15,931 nucleotides of DNA, from contig CP070752.1 in assembly GCA_020348625.1 (NCBI GenBank), forward strand, positions 984,418 to 1,000,348. Reading direction: 5' to 3'. A program made the position numbers and the translations under genes. The notes beneath the pieces were generated by a model. The model was given only the letters and a program-made list of their open reading frames with translations, did not search any database and was not told the DNA's origin. The DNA comes from Deltaproteobacteria bacterium. Lineage in GTDB: Bacteria > Desulfobacterota > DSM-4660 > Desulfatiglandales > B25-G16. This document shows positions 1 to 7,599 of the stretch, one piece after another. Within the stretch, counting starts at the first letter, position 1, and the number at the start of each line of letters is the position of its first letter.

Positions 1-851
1 ACGGCATCCGGAATGGCCGAACGGATCTGATCATGCAATCTATCCCTGAGTCGCCTTAAGCGAACCATCTCATCTGAGAGATCTCCTTGTACCAGTCCAC
101 ATGCCCTGCCCAAACCGACGTTGAGCATCACGTTTTCCGTGCCCGACCGCAGCCCCCTCTCCTGACCACCGCCATGCATAAGGGGCTCGATCACTACCCC
201 CTTTCTGATATACAGCGCGCCCACACCTTTCGGCGCATAGAGCTTGTGGCCGGCAACGGTCAAGAAATCCACTCCAAGATCCTCTACCCTTGTTTCTATT
301 TTGCCAACGGCCTGCGCCGCATCCGTATGAAACGGAATCCCATGCTCCCTCGCAATAGAACTGATTTCGGCGAGGGGCTGAATCGTCCCCGTTTCATTAT
401 TCGCATGCATCACAGTGATGAGGATGGTATCCTTCTTGATGGCCTTTTTCACCTCATCCGGGTCCACCTGGCCGTATTTGTCCACCGGAAGGAATGTCAC
501 ATCCAGGCCCGTCTCCATGAGAAACAGGGCCGTATTGATGATGGCCGGATGCTCGATCCTGGTGGTAATGATATGGCGCCCTCTGTTGCGCATCGTCCAT
601 GCCAGAGACTTTAGAACCATATTGTTTGACTCGGTTCCGCCGCTGGTAAAGATGATCTCACTGCTCTCGCAACCCAACAATGCAGAAACCTGGCCGCGTG
701 CCCTTTCCAGGGCCTCTTTTGCCTTTCTGCCCATGGGATGTGCGCTGCTCGGGTTTCCAAAATCCTCGAGAATGAAGGGCATCATTGCCTCAGCCACCTC
801 CTTTGCTATGGGGGTGGTAGCATTGTAGTCAAGGTAAATCATCTGTTCCAT
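1..851 (-). CDS. Cysteine desulfurase, NifS/IscS type (C-terminal part outside window)
   Basis: PLP enzyme expected to take sulfur from L-cysteine as a persulfide for Fe-S cluster or other thio-cofactor assembly in the cytoplasm. The visible 283 residues begin MEQMIYLDYNATTP, the usual N-terminal signature of the family. They continue with FGNPSSAH (31-38), TSGGTESNN (69-77), EHPA with the PLP-stacking His101, HANNETG (149-155), HTDAAQ with Asp177 and Gln180, AGHKLY with the Schiff-base Lys203, and GGGQERGLRSGTEN (227-240). Family members are near 380-400 residues, so about 100 residues, including the loop with the catalytic Cys, lie left of position 1. The group (NifS-like or IscS-like) cannot be settled without that loop. 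The start codon shares one base with the stop codon of the HAD gene upstream (TAATG), implying translational coupling. The family assignment is certain; the dedicated sulfur acceptor is unknown. Confidence 0.95.
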   Translation of the reverse strand, partial: MEQMIYLDYNATTPIAKEVAEAMMPFILEDFGNPSSAHPMGRKAKEALERARGQVSALLGCESSEIIFTSGGTESNNMVLKSLAWTMRNRGRHIITTRIEHPAIINTALFLMETGLDVTFLPVDKYGQVDPDEVKKAIKKDTILITVMHANNETGTIQPLAEISSIAREHGIPFHTDAAQAVGKIETRVEDLGVDFLTVAGHKLYAPKGVGALYIRKGVVIEPLMHGGGQERGLRSGTENVMLNVGLGRACGLVQGDLSDEMVRLRRLRDRLHDQIRSAIPDA

Positions 852-1321
852 TACCTCCTCAGAGTGGCTCGCAACCGTTGTGGTTTCAGCAACAGATCAA
901 GGGCGTCATTAATGGTTGGGGCCACCACATCAGAGGCCATCAGCACCTCCGGAGATGCTCCCTCCCTCCCCAAAACACAAATCCCTATTGCAGATTCCCG
1001 CAGCATGGAAACATCATTGCATCCGTTACCTATACTTACCGTGTGCTCTTTTCCTTTCTCTAAAACTACTGCAAGCTTCTGCTCGTTTTCTTGGTTCTCT
1101 CTTATCGTTTGAATAGATACCGGCAGGTCAGCAACTAATCTCTCTGCATTTCTGTTGGTGTCCGCTGTAACAACAGTGATCTCCAATTCCCTGCTGAGCT
1201 CTCTCAGTCTTTCCTTAACACCCCTCACAATCCTCCCATCCACGGAGACAGTGCCGTTCAAATCAAGGATCAAATGCTCCAGGGTGTAAGTACCCCTTCC
1301 CGGTACGGTTAAATGTATCAT
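851..1321 (-). CDS. HAD-fold protein, soluble P-type-ATPase-like (COG4087 type)
   Basis: A 156-residue cytoplasmic protein resembling the small HAD proteins catalogued as soluble P-type ATPases. Motif I is DLNGT (20-24), motif II is around Thr52 (VVTADT), Lys82 is a candidate motif III lysine, and motif IV is GNGCND (98-103). Asp20 would be the phosphorylated nucleophile. The acid/base Asp two residues later, found in HAD phosphatases, is Asn22, as in P-type ATPases where it is not Asp either. The usual GDGxND also has Asn99 in place of its first Asp. There are no membrane segments. I chose the ATG at 1321 because the N-terminus MIHLTVPGRGTY matches my recollection of the family. The open frame extends upstream to 1426, but that part lacks family character and crosses the promoter. 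The stop overlaps the cysteine desulfurase start by one base. The substrate is unknown. Confidence 0.8.
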   Translation of the reverse strand: MIHLTVPGRGTYTLEHLILDLNGTVSVDGRIVRGVKERLRELSRELEITVVTADTNRNAERLVADLPVSIQTIRENQENEQKLAVVLEKGKEHTVSIGNGCNDVSMLRESAIGICVLGREGASPEVLMASDVVAPTINDALDLLLKPQRLRATLRR

Positions 1322-1350
1322 GTCTTCACTCTGTTCCGAAAAACCTTCAT
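1318..1350 (-). CDS. Possible 10-residue leader peptide
   Basis: The ATG at 1350-1348 is preceded by GGAGG (1362-1358) with 7 nt spacing, a better ribosome site than that of the HAD gene itself. The frame reads MKVFRNRVKT and stops with TGA at 1320-1318, overlapping the HAD ATG as ATGA. An in-frame upstream ATG at 1377 would make it 19 residues. It may load ribosomes for coupled translation of the HAD protein, or it may be chance. There is no codon run that would suggest attenuation. Confidence 0.35.
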   Translation of the reverse strand: MKVFRNRVKT

Positions 1351-1405
1351 ATCCACCCCTCCCCTTGCCGGGTCCATGACTGTGGCACCGTCTTAATAAA
1401 CAAAG

Positions 1406-1434
1406 TTTGTATGTTACTCTCTCCAATATGTCAA
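1406..1434 (-). promoter_or_regulatory. Sigma70-type promoter for HAD-cysteine desulfurase operon
   Basis: On the minus strand there is a perfect TTGACA (1434-1429), a 17-nt spacer and TACAAA (1411-1406, 4 of 6 to consensus). Transcription would start near 1399, leaving a leader of about 78 nt before the HAD start. The position just upstream of the first gene of the operon supports it. Confidence 0.6.
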
Positions 1435-1470
1435 TTAGGAAGGGTTTCTCTCCTTAAAGCAGAAACGTTC

Positions 1471-1499
1471 TTGACTTTTCTCTTTGGATATTCTTATTT
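1471..1499 (+). promoter_or_regulatory. Possible promoter for the MFS gene
   Basis: TTGACT (1471-1476) is a good -35 element. The -10 is weak: TTATTT with a 17-nt spacer (1494-1499) or TCTTAT with a 15-nt spacer (1492-1497). It would diverge from the minus-strand promoter about 40 bp away. Low certainty. Confidence 0.3.
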
Positions 1500-1570
1500 C
1501 AAAGTCCCAGAATTGTGGTGGGATATAACCGATAGAAATCACCAAAAGGTGGCTTCCCTATTTTTTAGCC

Positions 1571-2758
1571 ATGCCTGAATACACGAAAAACGCTGATATA
1601 AAAGTAATCGTCGGATTGACGCTTGTCCATTTTATCGGTGATTTCTACTCCTCTTTCATCAATCCCCTACTTCCGGTGTTTGTCCAAAAATTCGCCCTCA
1701 CCTTAACGGAGGTCGGGATTCTCGCAGGGTTGAGTCGGTTTCTGGCGTTTATCGTTCAGCCAACCGTGGGATACCTTGCCGATTATTACCGAACACGGTT
1801 CTTCATATTGGGCGGTCCCTTGTTGGCCATTGTTTTCATAGCTCTGGTGGGCGTAGCCCCCAGTTATCTCGTGCTCCTTGTATTCATATCGCTCGGATCT
1901 ATTGGTTCATCCATGTTTCACCCTTCGACTGCGGGTATGATTTCAGCATACGCCGGTCGGCATTTCGGCCTTTCAATGTCCGTGTTCAATACCGGAGGTA
2001 CCTTTGCCTTTGGTCTGGGACCGCTTTTCATAACGTACCTCGTGGGCACTTACGGTCTCGAGATTTCACCGCTCACCATGATTTTCGGTCTGGCTGTTAT
2101 GGTGGTGCTCTTTAAGATCGTGCCCTGTCCCCAAGGAGAGGGATTGGGTCATCTTGGCTTCATCGGTTCTCTCAAAGAGGCTTTGGGTTCGGTATGGAAA
2201 CCTATTGTTTTGATTTGGCTGGTTATGGTCTTGAGGGCCTTTGCGGGCCACTCTTTCAGAACATTCATTCCCGTTTTATACGCGCAAGAGGGGTATTCTT
2301 TGATTGCTATCGGTGCGGTAGTATCTCTTTTCACTGTGGCCGGAACTGTGAGTGGCCTTTTGGCGGGACATCTTTCGGACAGAGTGGGTTATAAACCCAT
2401 CTTTTACCTGGCACATGGCCTTGCAACCCCCAGCCTGTTTCTCCTGCTTTACCTCAAGGGGAGCTGGGTTTTCTGCGGGGCCTTTTTGGCTGGATTCTTT
2501 GCTATGGCTACCTTGCCACTGGGTGTGGCCATGGCACAGGAACTAGCCCCCAAGGGTAGATCGATGGTCTCAAGCCTCATGATGGGCCTTGCCTTCGGGC
2601 TCGGGGGAATCATGATGCCCTTGACCGGCAAACTTGCCGAGATCTTTTCGATACGAGGTGTTCTCTTCTCTCTAGCGATTATCCCATGCCTGACCATCTC
2701 CCTCATTGCCCTGCTACCCGAGATAAACGCTAGAGCTGGGCGATCGATCCACGAATGA
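1571..2758 (+). CDS. MFS transporter, fosmidomycin-resistance (Fsr) type
   Basis: A 395-residue integral membrane protein with about twelve hydrophobic segments and a central cytoplasmic loop near residues 180-200 (CPQGEGLGHLGF). Features recalling the fosmidomycin-resistance subfamily of MFS drug exporters are the N-terminal HFIGDFYSSFINPLLPVF (20-37), the GxLADxxRxR-like loop between TM2 and TM3 (GYLADYYRTRFF), SSMFHPSTAGM in TM4, and a matching GHLSDRVGYKP loop in the second half. The likely role is proton-driven efflux of a small hydrophilic compound; the true substrate cannot be read from sequence. The ATG is the only start after an in-frame stop at 1526-1528. The nearest SD-like run (AAGGTGG, 1546-1552) is unusually far, about 18 nt. 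It is not visibly in an operon: 300 nt separate it from the next gene. Confidence 0.85.
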   Translation: MPEYTKNADIKVIVGLTLVHFIGDFYSSFINPLLPVFVQKFALTLTEVGILAGLSRFLAFIVQPTVGYLADYYRTRFFILGGPLLAIVFIALVGVAPSYLVLLVFISLGSIGSSMFHPSTAGMISAYAGRHFGLSMSVFNTGGTFAFGLGPLFITYLVGTYGLEISPLTMIFGLAVMVVLFKIVPCPQGEGLGHLGFIGSLKEALGSVWKPIVLIWLVMVLRAFAGHSFRTFIPVLYAQEGYSLIAIGAVVSLFTVAGTVSGLLAGHLSDRVGYKPIFYLAHGLATPSLFLLLYLKGSWVFCGAFLAGFFAMATLPLGVAMAQELAPKGRSMVSSLMMGLAFGLGGIMMPLTGKLAEIFSIRGVLFSLAIIPCLTISLIALLPEINARAGRSIHE

Positions 2759-3058
2759 AATTCATCATACACCGCAAGGTCGAAAAGCATCCGCCGACCA
2801 TCAACACGCACCAGATTAGCTTTTCTTAAGAAATCTCTAGCGTGCATATGGCACCAAATCTGGGAAATTCTGTTGATCTTACCGCTATTTACCTATATAG
2901 GTATTTTGTGAGGAAGAATTCCCCAACTGAGAAAGAGAAATCTCACAAGGCTCTGAGCGAACTGGACTTCGGAAAAATGTCAAGCTGGTGCTGTCACCTC
3001 GAACAAGACCTCATAGTCATTAGCATAGTGAAGAAATCATAGTCGTTCTTGGATCAAC
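2759..3058. other. 300-nt intergenic region with palindromes, no convincing gene
   Basis: It holds no gene I can defend. A 66-codon frame at 2842-3042 has no similarity I recognise and no SD. Three short ordered elements stand out: TTTCTTAAGAAA (2822-2833), the 14-bp perfect palindrome TACCTATATAGGTA (2890-2903), and a direct repeat of TCATAGTC (3011-3018 and 3037-3044) just before the next gene. No T-tailed hairpin terminator is visible after the MFS gene. Confidence 0.5.
2890..2903. repeat. 14-bp perfect palindrome, candidate operator
   Basis: TACCTATATAGGTA is self-complementary over all 14 bases and lies 155 bp upstream of the AI-2E family gene. It could be a regulator half-site pair, or an AT-rich -10 region (TATATA at its centre). 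There is no matching known motif I can name. Confidence 0.4.
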
Positions 3059-4171
3059 ATGCTTCTCGACGGCAAACCATATACATTCGATCGCGTCATA
3101 CGGATCGGCATAACCGTAGGGCTGTTATGGGGATTCATCTGGCTCTTGGGGTATCTGAGCGACGTGCTTATCCCTTTTGCAGTAGCCCTCCTCTTAGCAT
3201 ATCTCATCAATCCCCTGGTACAGTTAGTACAAAAAAAGATCCCTAACAGACTCATTTCAGTAATTTTCAGCCTCTTTGCTGTCGCAGTTTTTCTGGCACT
3301 GGTTGCCTGGTTTCTTATCCCTCTAATCGTGCACGAGATAGGGCAAATGGGCCAGATTCTATCTAGACTCGTGAGCAATACTGATTTAGCAGAACAGGCC
3401 GCCAAACGTTTGCCGCCTGATCTCTGGCAGGCCCTGAAGGACTATGCATCGAGAAAGGAGGTTCAAGAATTCTTCAGGACCGAGAATTTCTGGAAAATCG
3501 CTGCAGCTGTAGCCCGCAAGGTCTTGCCCGGGGTCTGGGGACTCATCACCGGCACAGCAAGTTTTCTCATGGGGCTTATTGGTCTGGCTGTAATCGGGCT
3601 CTATCTTGTATTCTTGCTCTTGGACTACCAGAAGGTAAAAGAGGGCTGGAAGGGTCTGATCCCGCCTGCCTACCGGGCAACGCTCATAGCCTTTGTGAAT
3701 GACTTTAACGCGGGCATGAACCGCTATTTCCGAGCTCAGGCCCTGGTGGCATCTATTGTGGGGGTATTGTTCGCCTTCGGCTTCTGGCTTATTGATCTGC
3801 CCATGGGCATCCTGCTGGGCCTGTTTATCGGGCTTCTGAATATGGTCCCCTACTTGCAGACTATTGGGCTCATACCTGCCTTTCTGCTGGCCCTGGTCCA
3901 CGGATTGGAGACTTCCGGCAATATTTGGACAGTCATGGGGCTGACAGGCCTGATCTTTGTGGTGGTCCAGGCAATCCAGGATGGTATTCTGGTACCCAAG
4001 ATCATGGGCCGCATAACTGGTTTGAGTCCTGCCATTATCCTCCTCTCTTTATCAATATGGGGAAAGTTGCTGGGTATCTTCGGGCTCCTCATCGCCCTCC
4101 CAATGACATGCCTGCTGTTGGCCTATTACCGTCGTTTTCTCGCTGCGACTCCTGCAGCAGAGGAGCCATGA
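3059..4171 (+). CDS. AI-2E family (PerM/TqsA-like) membrane protein
   Basis: A 370-residue polytopic protein of the AI-2 exporter-like family (PF01594). It has two or three N-terminal hydrophobic helices (about residues 15-45 and 65-95), then a soluble, charged stretch (about 95-155, with many R/K/E). A hydrophobic C-terminal half follows, with the family's typical LLGLFIGLLNMVPYLQTIGLIPA segment (about 253-275, shown here only as key positions: Gly255, Asn261, Pro264) and the late loop VQAIQDGILVPKIMGRITGLSP-like run near residues 304-325. Members have been linked to export of autoinducer-2, to Na+/H+ antiport or to unknown solutes, so the substrate is open. No clear SD precedes the ATG (only GGA at 3051-3053). 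It appears to be transcribed alone, as gaps on both sides exceed 120 nt. Confidence 0.85.
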   Translation: MLLDGKPYTFDRVIRIGITVGLLWGFIWLLGYLSDVLIPFAVALLLAYLINPLVQLVQKKIPNRLISVIFSLFAVAVFLALVAWFLIPLIVHEIGQMGQILSRLVSNTDLAEQAAKRLPPDLWQALKDYASRKEVQEFFRTENFWKIAAAVARKVLPGVWGLITGTASFLMGLIGLAVIGLYLVFLLLDYQKVKEGWKGLIPPAYRATLIAFVNDFNAGMNRYFRAQALVASIVGVLFAFGFWLIDLPMGILLGLFIGLLNMVPYLQTIGLIPAFLLALVHGLETSGNIWTVMGLTGLIFVVVQAIQDGILVPKIMGRITGLSPAIILLSLSIWGKLLGIFGLLIALPMTCLLLAYYRRFLAATPAAEEP

Positions 4172-4175
4172 CTTG

Positions 4176-4187
4176 CATCCGCGGATG
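4176..4187. repeat. 12-bp perfect palindrome CATCCGCGGATG
   Basis: Self-complementary sequence directly after the AI-2E gene stop. A second, 10-bp palindrome CGAGGCCTCG is at 4225-4234. Either could be an operator for the CDF gene downstream. Neither has the T-run of an intrinsic terminator. Confidence 0.3.
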
Positions 4188-4300
4188 ACAGTGATTACCT
4201 CTAGTTATGTAACGCAAAAAACAACGAGGCCTCGGGGAGTAAATTAATCCAATCCGCAGCGCCGAGTCCGTATCAGGGGCATGGACGAGGAGTAGATTCA

Positions 4301-5224
4301 ATGCATGACCACAGTACCAAAAACGCCTTCACCGCCCGGCTATTTGACTACAGGTCGGTGGAAAAAAGAAAGCTCATTTTGTCGCTTTCGATAACGTTAG
4401 TAGTCATGATCGTTGAAGTTATTGGCGGTTTCCTAACCCACAGCATTGCGCTCATCAGTGATGCGGGCCACATGTTTACGCACTGTTTCGCGTTAGGTAT
4501 AAGCCTGGCGGCCATCATGATCGCCCGAAAACCGCTCTGTCATCATAGGACCTTTGGTTTGTACCGGGCGGAGATAGTAGCCGCGTTCGTAAATGGATTG
4601 TTTCTCCTTTTCGTAGTCGCAATAATCATATACGAGGCTGTTCTCAGGATCATTCACCCTGAGGAGGTCTTGAGCCTGCACATGTTGATGATTGCCCTTG
4701 TCGGCCTCGCGGTGAACCTGGTCAGCATAGGCATTCTTCATGGCAGCCATAAAGAGGACATGAACGTGAGGAGCGTGTTCTACCATATGGTTGCAGATGC
4801 TGCATCGTCGGTGGGCATCGTGGTCGCAGCAATCGTCATATTTTACACGGGATGGAATATCATCGACCCTTTGGTGAGTTTGGGAATTTCCGGAGTTATC
4901 ATCTATTGGGCATGGGGCATATTAAAGGATTCTACCATTATTCTTCTGGAGATGGCCCCGAGAGGACTCAATACCGATATTATCTCCGACGACTTAAAAT
5001 CGCATTTCCCTGAGATCAGAGAACTCTTCAATGTGCATCTTTGGACCATCACCGCGGACATGCTGGTATTTTCTGCTCATTTATTGCTTAATGAGGCGCA
5101 CGAAAATTCGGTAAACCAGAACACTTTGATTGAAAGGATAAACCGCTATCTTTCGGAGCAGTACCAGGTAATAGAATCTACCATTCAAATGACATCCGGG
5201 CAAGCAGCCGAGGTGTGCAAATAA
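4301..5224 (+). CDS. Cation diffusion facilitator (CDF) family metal transporter, HxxxH variant
   Basis: A 307-residue inner-membrane antiporter of the CzcD/ZitB type, expected to expel Zn2+ or a related divalent metal. It has six predicted TM helices: residues 25-44, 48-76, 93-112, 127-146, 161-183 and 187-206. A C-terminal cytoplasmic domain follows, with NVHLWTIT (244-251) and FSAHLLL (257-263), as in CDF ferredoxin-like domains. The TM5 half of the metal site is canonical (His162, Asp166 in HMVAD). The TM2 half reads DAGHMFTH: His57 is present, but the expected Asp four residues later is His61. The cytoplasmic loop is short, and its few histidines (His81, His82) are near TM2-TM3. GAGGAG (4287-4292) sits 8 nt before the ATG. 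There is no metal-responsive regulator gene beside it, though palindromes occur upstream. Confidence 0.92.
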   Translation: MHDHSTKNAFTARLFDYRSVEKRKLILSLSITLVVMIVEVIGGFLTHSIALISDAGHMFTHCFALGISLAAIMIARKPLCHHRTFGLYRAEIVAAFVNGLFLLFVVAIIIYEAVLRIIHPEEVLSLHMLMIALVGLAVNLVSIGILHGSHKEDMNVRSVFYHMVADAASSVGIVVAAIVIFYTGWNIIDPLVSLGISGVIIYWAWGILKDSTIILLEMAPRGLNTDIISDDLKSHFPEIRELFNVHLWTITADMLVFSAHLLLNEAHENSVNQNTLIERINRYLSEQYQVIESTIQMTSGQAAEVCK

Positions 5225-5333
5225 CGACCTCAGCCGGTTCGTTGAGGAAAACTCTTGGTCACCTAACTTCAGTGCATATATGATAGAAAAATCTTGAGGG
5301 ACGTTTTGACCTCCACTGTAACCTAATATCTCT

Positions 5334-5362
5334 TTGCTTAATGACAAAAACCCGCGTATAAA
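5334..5362 (+). promoter_or_regulatory. Likely promoter of the aminotransferase gene
   Basis: TATAAA (5357-5362, 5 of 6 to consensus) lies 17 nt after TTGCTT (5334-5339, 3 of 6 to TTGACA). Transcription would start near 5369 and give a leader of about 50 nt ending in a strong ribosome site (AGAGGAGG, 5405-5412). Confidence 0.45.
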
Positions 5363-5420
5363 AGGCTGGTCGCCATTCCTAACGACTCATCTACCGATTA
5401 CATAAGAGGAGGACACTGTA

Positions 5421-6602
5421 ATGAAGATCGACGCAAGCGAATTCAGAGATATCGACCCGGGAGAACGCATACTCATGGGGCCGGGACCAAGCAATGTGCC
5501 TGCCCGCGTGTTACAGGCCATGTCTGCCCCATGCATTGGCCATTTAGACCCCTATTTTCTCTCGGTAATGGATGAAACGCAGCGCTTGCTCAGGTTTCTG
5601 TTCCAAACGGACAATCCCCTCACCATTCCGGTTTCAGGTACCGGCAGCTCTGGCATGGAAACATGTCTTGTCAACTTGCTTGAACCGGGTGAGGAGGCGG
5701 TCGTGTGTATCAATGGCGTCTTTGGTACCCGTATGGCCGATATCATGGGTCGCGTGGGTGCTCAGGTCATCCGGGTCGACGGTCAGTGGGGTCGAGCAAT
5801 TGACCCTGACGCAGTGAGAAAGGCCGTCACTGGAAAAAGCCCTAAGGTTATCGCCCTGGTGCATGCAGAGACCTCTACCGGGGTATGTCAACCACTCGAT
5901 GACATTGCAGGTATTGCTCGGGAAACAGGTGCCCTGTTTCTCGTAGATATGGTTACCTCTCTGGGAGGGATGGAAGTAAGTGTGGATAAGATGGGAATCG
6001 ATGCAGCCTATAGCGGAACCCAGAAATGCATATCCTGCCCCCCCGGGCTTGCTCCAATATCATTTGGTCCTGCAGCCATGAAGGCCCTTGAGAGTCGCAA
6101 AACACCAGTGCCCAGCTGGTATCTGGATATGAGTATGGTCAAGAGTTATTGGGGGAGCGAGAGGAAGTACCATCACACTGCGCCCATCAATATGATCTAT
6201 GCATTGCGTGAAGCATTGCGCATCATAGCGGAGGAAGGCCTTGAAGAACGCTTCGCTAGGCACAAACTGCACCATAGGGCCCTCGTTGCCGGCATAGAGG
6301 CGATGGGCCTTTCTATGCTTGTTCCGGAAGGCGAGCGACTTCCAATGCTCAATGCCATCTGCATTCCTGAGGGCGTGGAAGACGCGAAGGTGCGCAAGGC
6401 ACTGCTGAACGATTTTGGCATGGAGGTTGGCGGTGGCTTAGGCGACCTAGCCGGAAAAATATGGCGCGTTGGCCTGATGGGCCTTTCTTCATGCAGGAAA
6501 AACGTATTGCTGTTTCTCACTGCTCTGGAGACAATATTGAAGGCTGAAGGGGTTAAGGTCACTCCGGGAGGACTTGACGCAGCATCGGGTGTTTATTCAT
6601 AG
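5421..6602 (+). CDS. Class V aminotransferase, alanine/serine-glyoxylate type
   Basis: A 393-residue PLP enzyme of the AGXT/SGAT/PucG group, which moves an amino group from alanine, serine or ureidoglycine to glyoxylate. Diagnostic parts are the N-terminal LMGPGPSNVPARV (18-30), PVSGTGSSGMET (70-81) that clasps the PLP phosphate, HAETSTG (148-154), VDM with Asp176 for the pyridine nitrogen, SGTQKC with the Schiff-base Lys202, and WRVGLMG with Arg349 for the substrate carboxylate. Length is normal for the family. The ATG follows AGAGGAGG at 8 nt spacing, so the start is firm. The gene stands alone between 196- and about 140-nt gaps. No glyoxylate, purine or serine-cycle gene is beside it, so the donor cannot be chosen. 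A link with the amino-acid operon 2-3 kb downstream is possible but not shown. Confidence 0.9.
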   Translation: MKIDASEFRDIDPGERILMGPGPSNVPARVLQAMSAPCIGHLDPYFLSVMDETQRLLRFLFQTDNPLTIPVSGTGSSGMETCLVNLLEPGEEAVVCINGVFGTRMADIMGRVGAQVIRVDGQWGRAIDPDAVRKAVTGKSPKVIALVHAETSTGVCQPLDDIAGIARETGALFLVDMVTSLGGMEVSVDKMGIDAAYSGTQKCISCPPGLAPISFGPAAMKALESRKTPVPSWYLDMSMVKSYWGSERKYHHTAPINMIYALREALRIIAEEGLEERFARHKLHHRALVAGIEAMGLSMLVPEGERLPMLNAICIPEGVEDAKVRKALLNDFGMEVGGGLGDLAGKIWRVGLMGLSSCRKNVLLFLTALETILKAEGVKVTPGGLDAASGVYS

Positions 6603-6747
6603 AGGTAGTATCGCCCCCATTAAACTCAGCCATCCTACGCCAGCAGAATTAGCGAGCGATTGTGATTCTAATGTGTTACCGCGGAAGCACAGATTGGTGG
6701 CCTAAGCGCGATTACGCCTCGAAAAAGAGCCATCCTCTGACGTGGTC

Positions 6748-7599
6748 ATGAACAAGAAGGAAACATTCATTTCAGGTGTAGTGCCACCGCAGGAGCATCT
6801 GAAAGCGGCCTTGTGGTTCGCCTTTCACGATTCTAAGCTTCTCGTTCATTCGAATGCATCGTCCGTAACCGTCCCTTGCCTGCCTGATCTCAAGCAGTTG
6901 AGTTTGGAGACTAAGGCACAACATTATCTGGGCCAACTGGGAGCCCGGCCCTGTTACGCAGTGGAACTGGATGAAGATACGTTACCACCGCCCGGGATGG
7001 CTTTTCTGGGGCTACGCGGACTTTATGGTCAGATAGGTGAAAACCTGTTTCAGATAGCCGGCCGTGCAGTGCAAATTGTGGAATGGGACAGGGCAAATCG
7101 GTTCTGCAGCCGGTGTGGTAATACCATGCACTTAAGCTCAACCGAGCGCGCTAAAGAATGCGACCACTGTGGTCTGCTCAACTTTCCCCGCCTATCCCCC
7201 GCGATTATTGTCCTTGTTGAACGGGGCAGCGAACTGTTGCTGGCACGGGCTCACCACTTTCCGCCGGGGCTCTACAGCGTTATTGCCGGATTTGTAGAAC
7301 CGGGTGAAACATTGGAAACGGCTGTAGCACGGGAAGTGCAGGAGGAGGTAGGTCTTTCCATCGGGGAGATACGCTATTTTGGGAGCCAGCCCTGGCCATT
7401 CCCCGACTCCCTCATGATTGGATTTACCGCCACCTATCAAGGTGGCCAAATCACCCTTGCCGACGGGGAAATTGAAGACGCCGGATGGTTCAGTGCTGAT
7501 AACCTGCCCACGATTCCAACCAAGATAAGCATCTCCCGTCGACTCATTGACTGGTTTTTGGAAAAACAGAGGCATTATAGCGGAGATAAGGTAAAATAG
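6748..7599 (+). CDS. nudC: NAD+/NADH diphosphatase, NudC family Nudix hydrolase
   Basis: A 283-residue cytoplasmic hydrolase that cleaves NAD(H) to NMN(H) and AMP; E. coli NudC also removes NAD caps from RNA. A zinc ribbon holds Cys120, Cys123, Cys138 and Cys141. The Nudix box starts at Gly181 and has all the expected residues (Glu187, Arg195, Glu196, Glu199, Glu200, Gly202). It is followed by the NudC-specific SQPWPFPDSLM (213-223), which distinguishes it from other Nudix enzymes. The divergent N-terminal domain (1-110) is also normal. I prefer the ATG at 6748; a GTG two codons earlier (6742) is equally open, and neither has a clear SD. It stands alone in its transcription direction, with a possible hairpin starting on its stop codon. 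Confidence 0.92.
   Translation: MNKKETFISGVVPPQEHLKAALWFAFHDSKLLVHSNASSVTVPCLPDLKQLSLETKAQHYLGQLGARPCYAVELDEDTLPPPGMAFLGLRGLYGQIGENLFQIAGRAVQIVEWDRANRFCSRCGNTMHLSSTERAKECDHCGLLNFPRLSPAIIVLVERGSELLLARAHHFPPGLYSVIAGFVEPGETLETAVAREVQEEVGLSIGEIRYFGSQPWPFPDSLMIGFTATYQGGQITLADGEIEDAGWFSADNLPTIPTKISISRRLIDWFLEKQRHYSGDKVK

Noticed and set aside
87..828. Plus-strand open frames over the left end
   Set aside because: They are antisense to the cysteine desulfurase, whose translation has all the family motifs.
1322..1426. N-terminal extension of the HAD protein to 1426
   Set aside because: The region contains the promoter and the mini-ORF, and the extra residues do not look like the family.
2449..2847. 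132-codon minus-strand frame ending within the MFS gene
   Set aside because: Most of it is the complement of the MFS coding region. The first 30 residues (MHARDFLRKANLV...) in the gap match nothing I know.
2842..3042. 66-codon plus-strand frame in the 300-nt gap
   Set aside because: No SD, no recognisable family, and it crosses the palindrome and repeat elements.
5227..5246. Hairpin after the CDF gene as a terminator
   Set aside because: About 7 bp with a G-U pair, followed by A's rather than T's.
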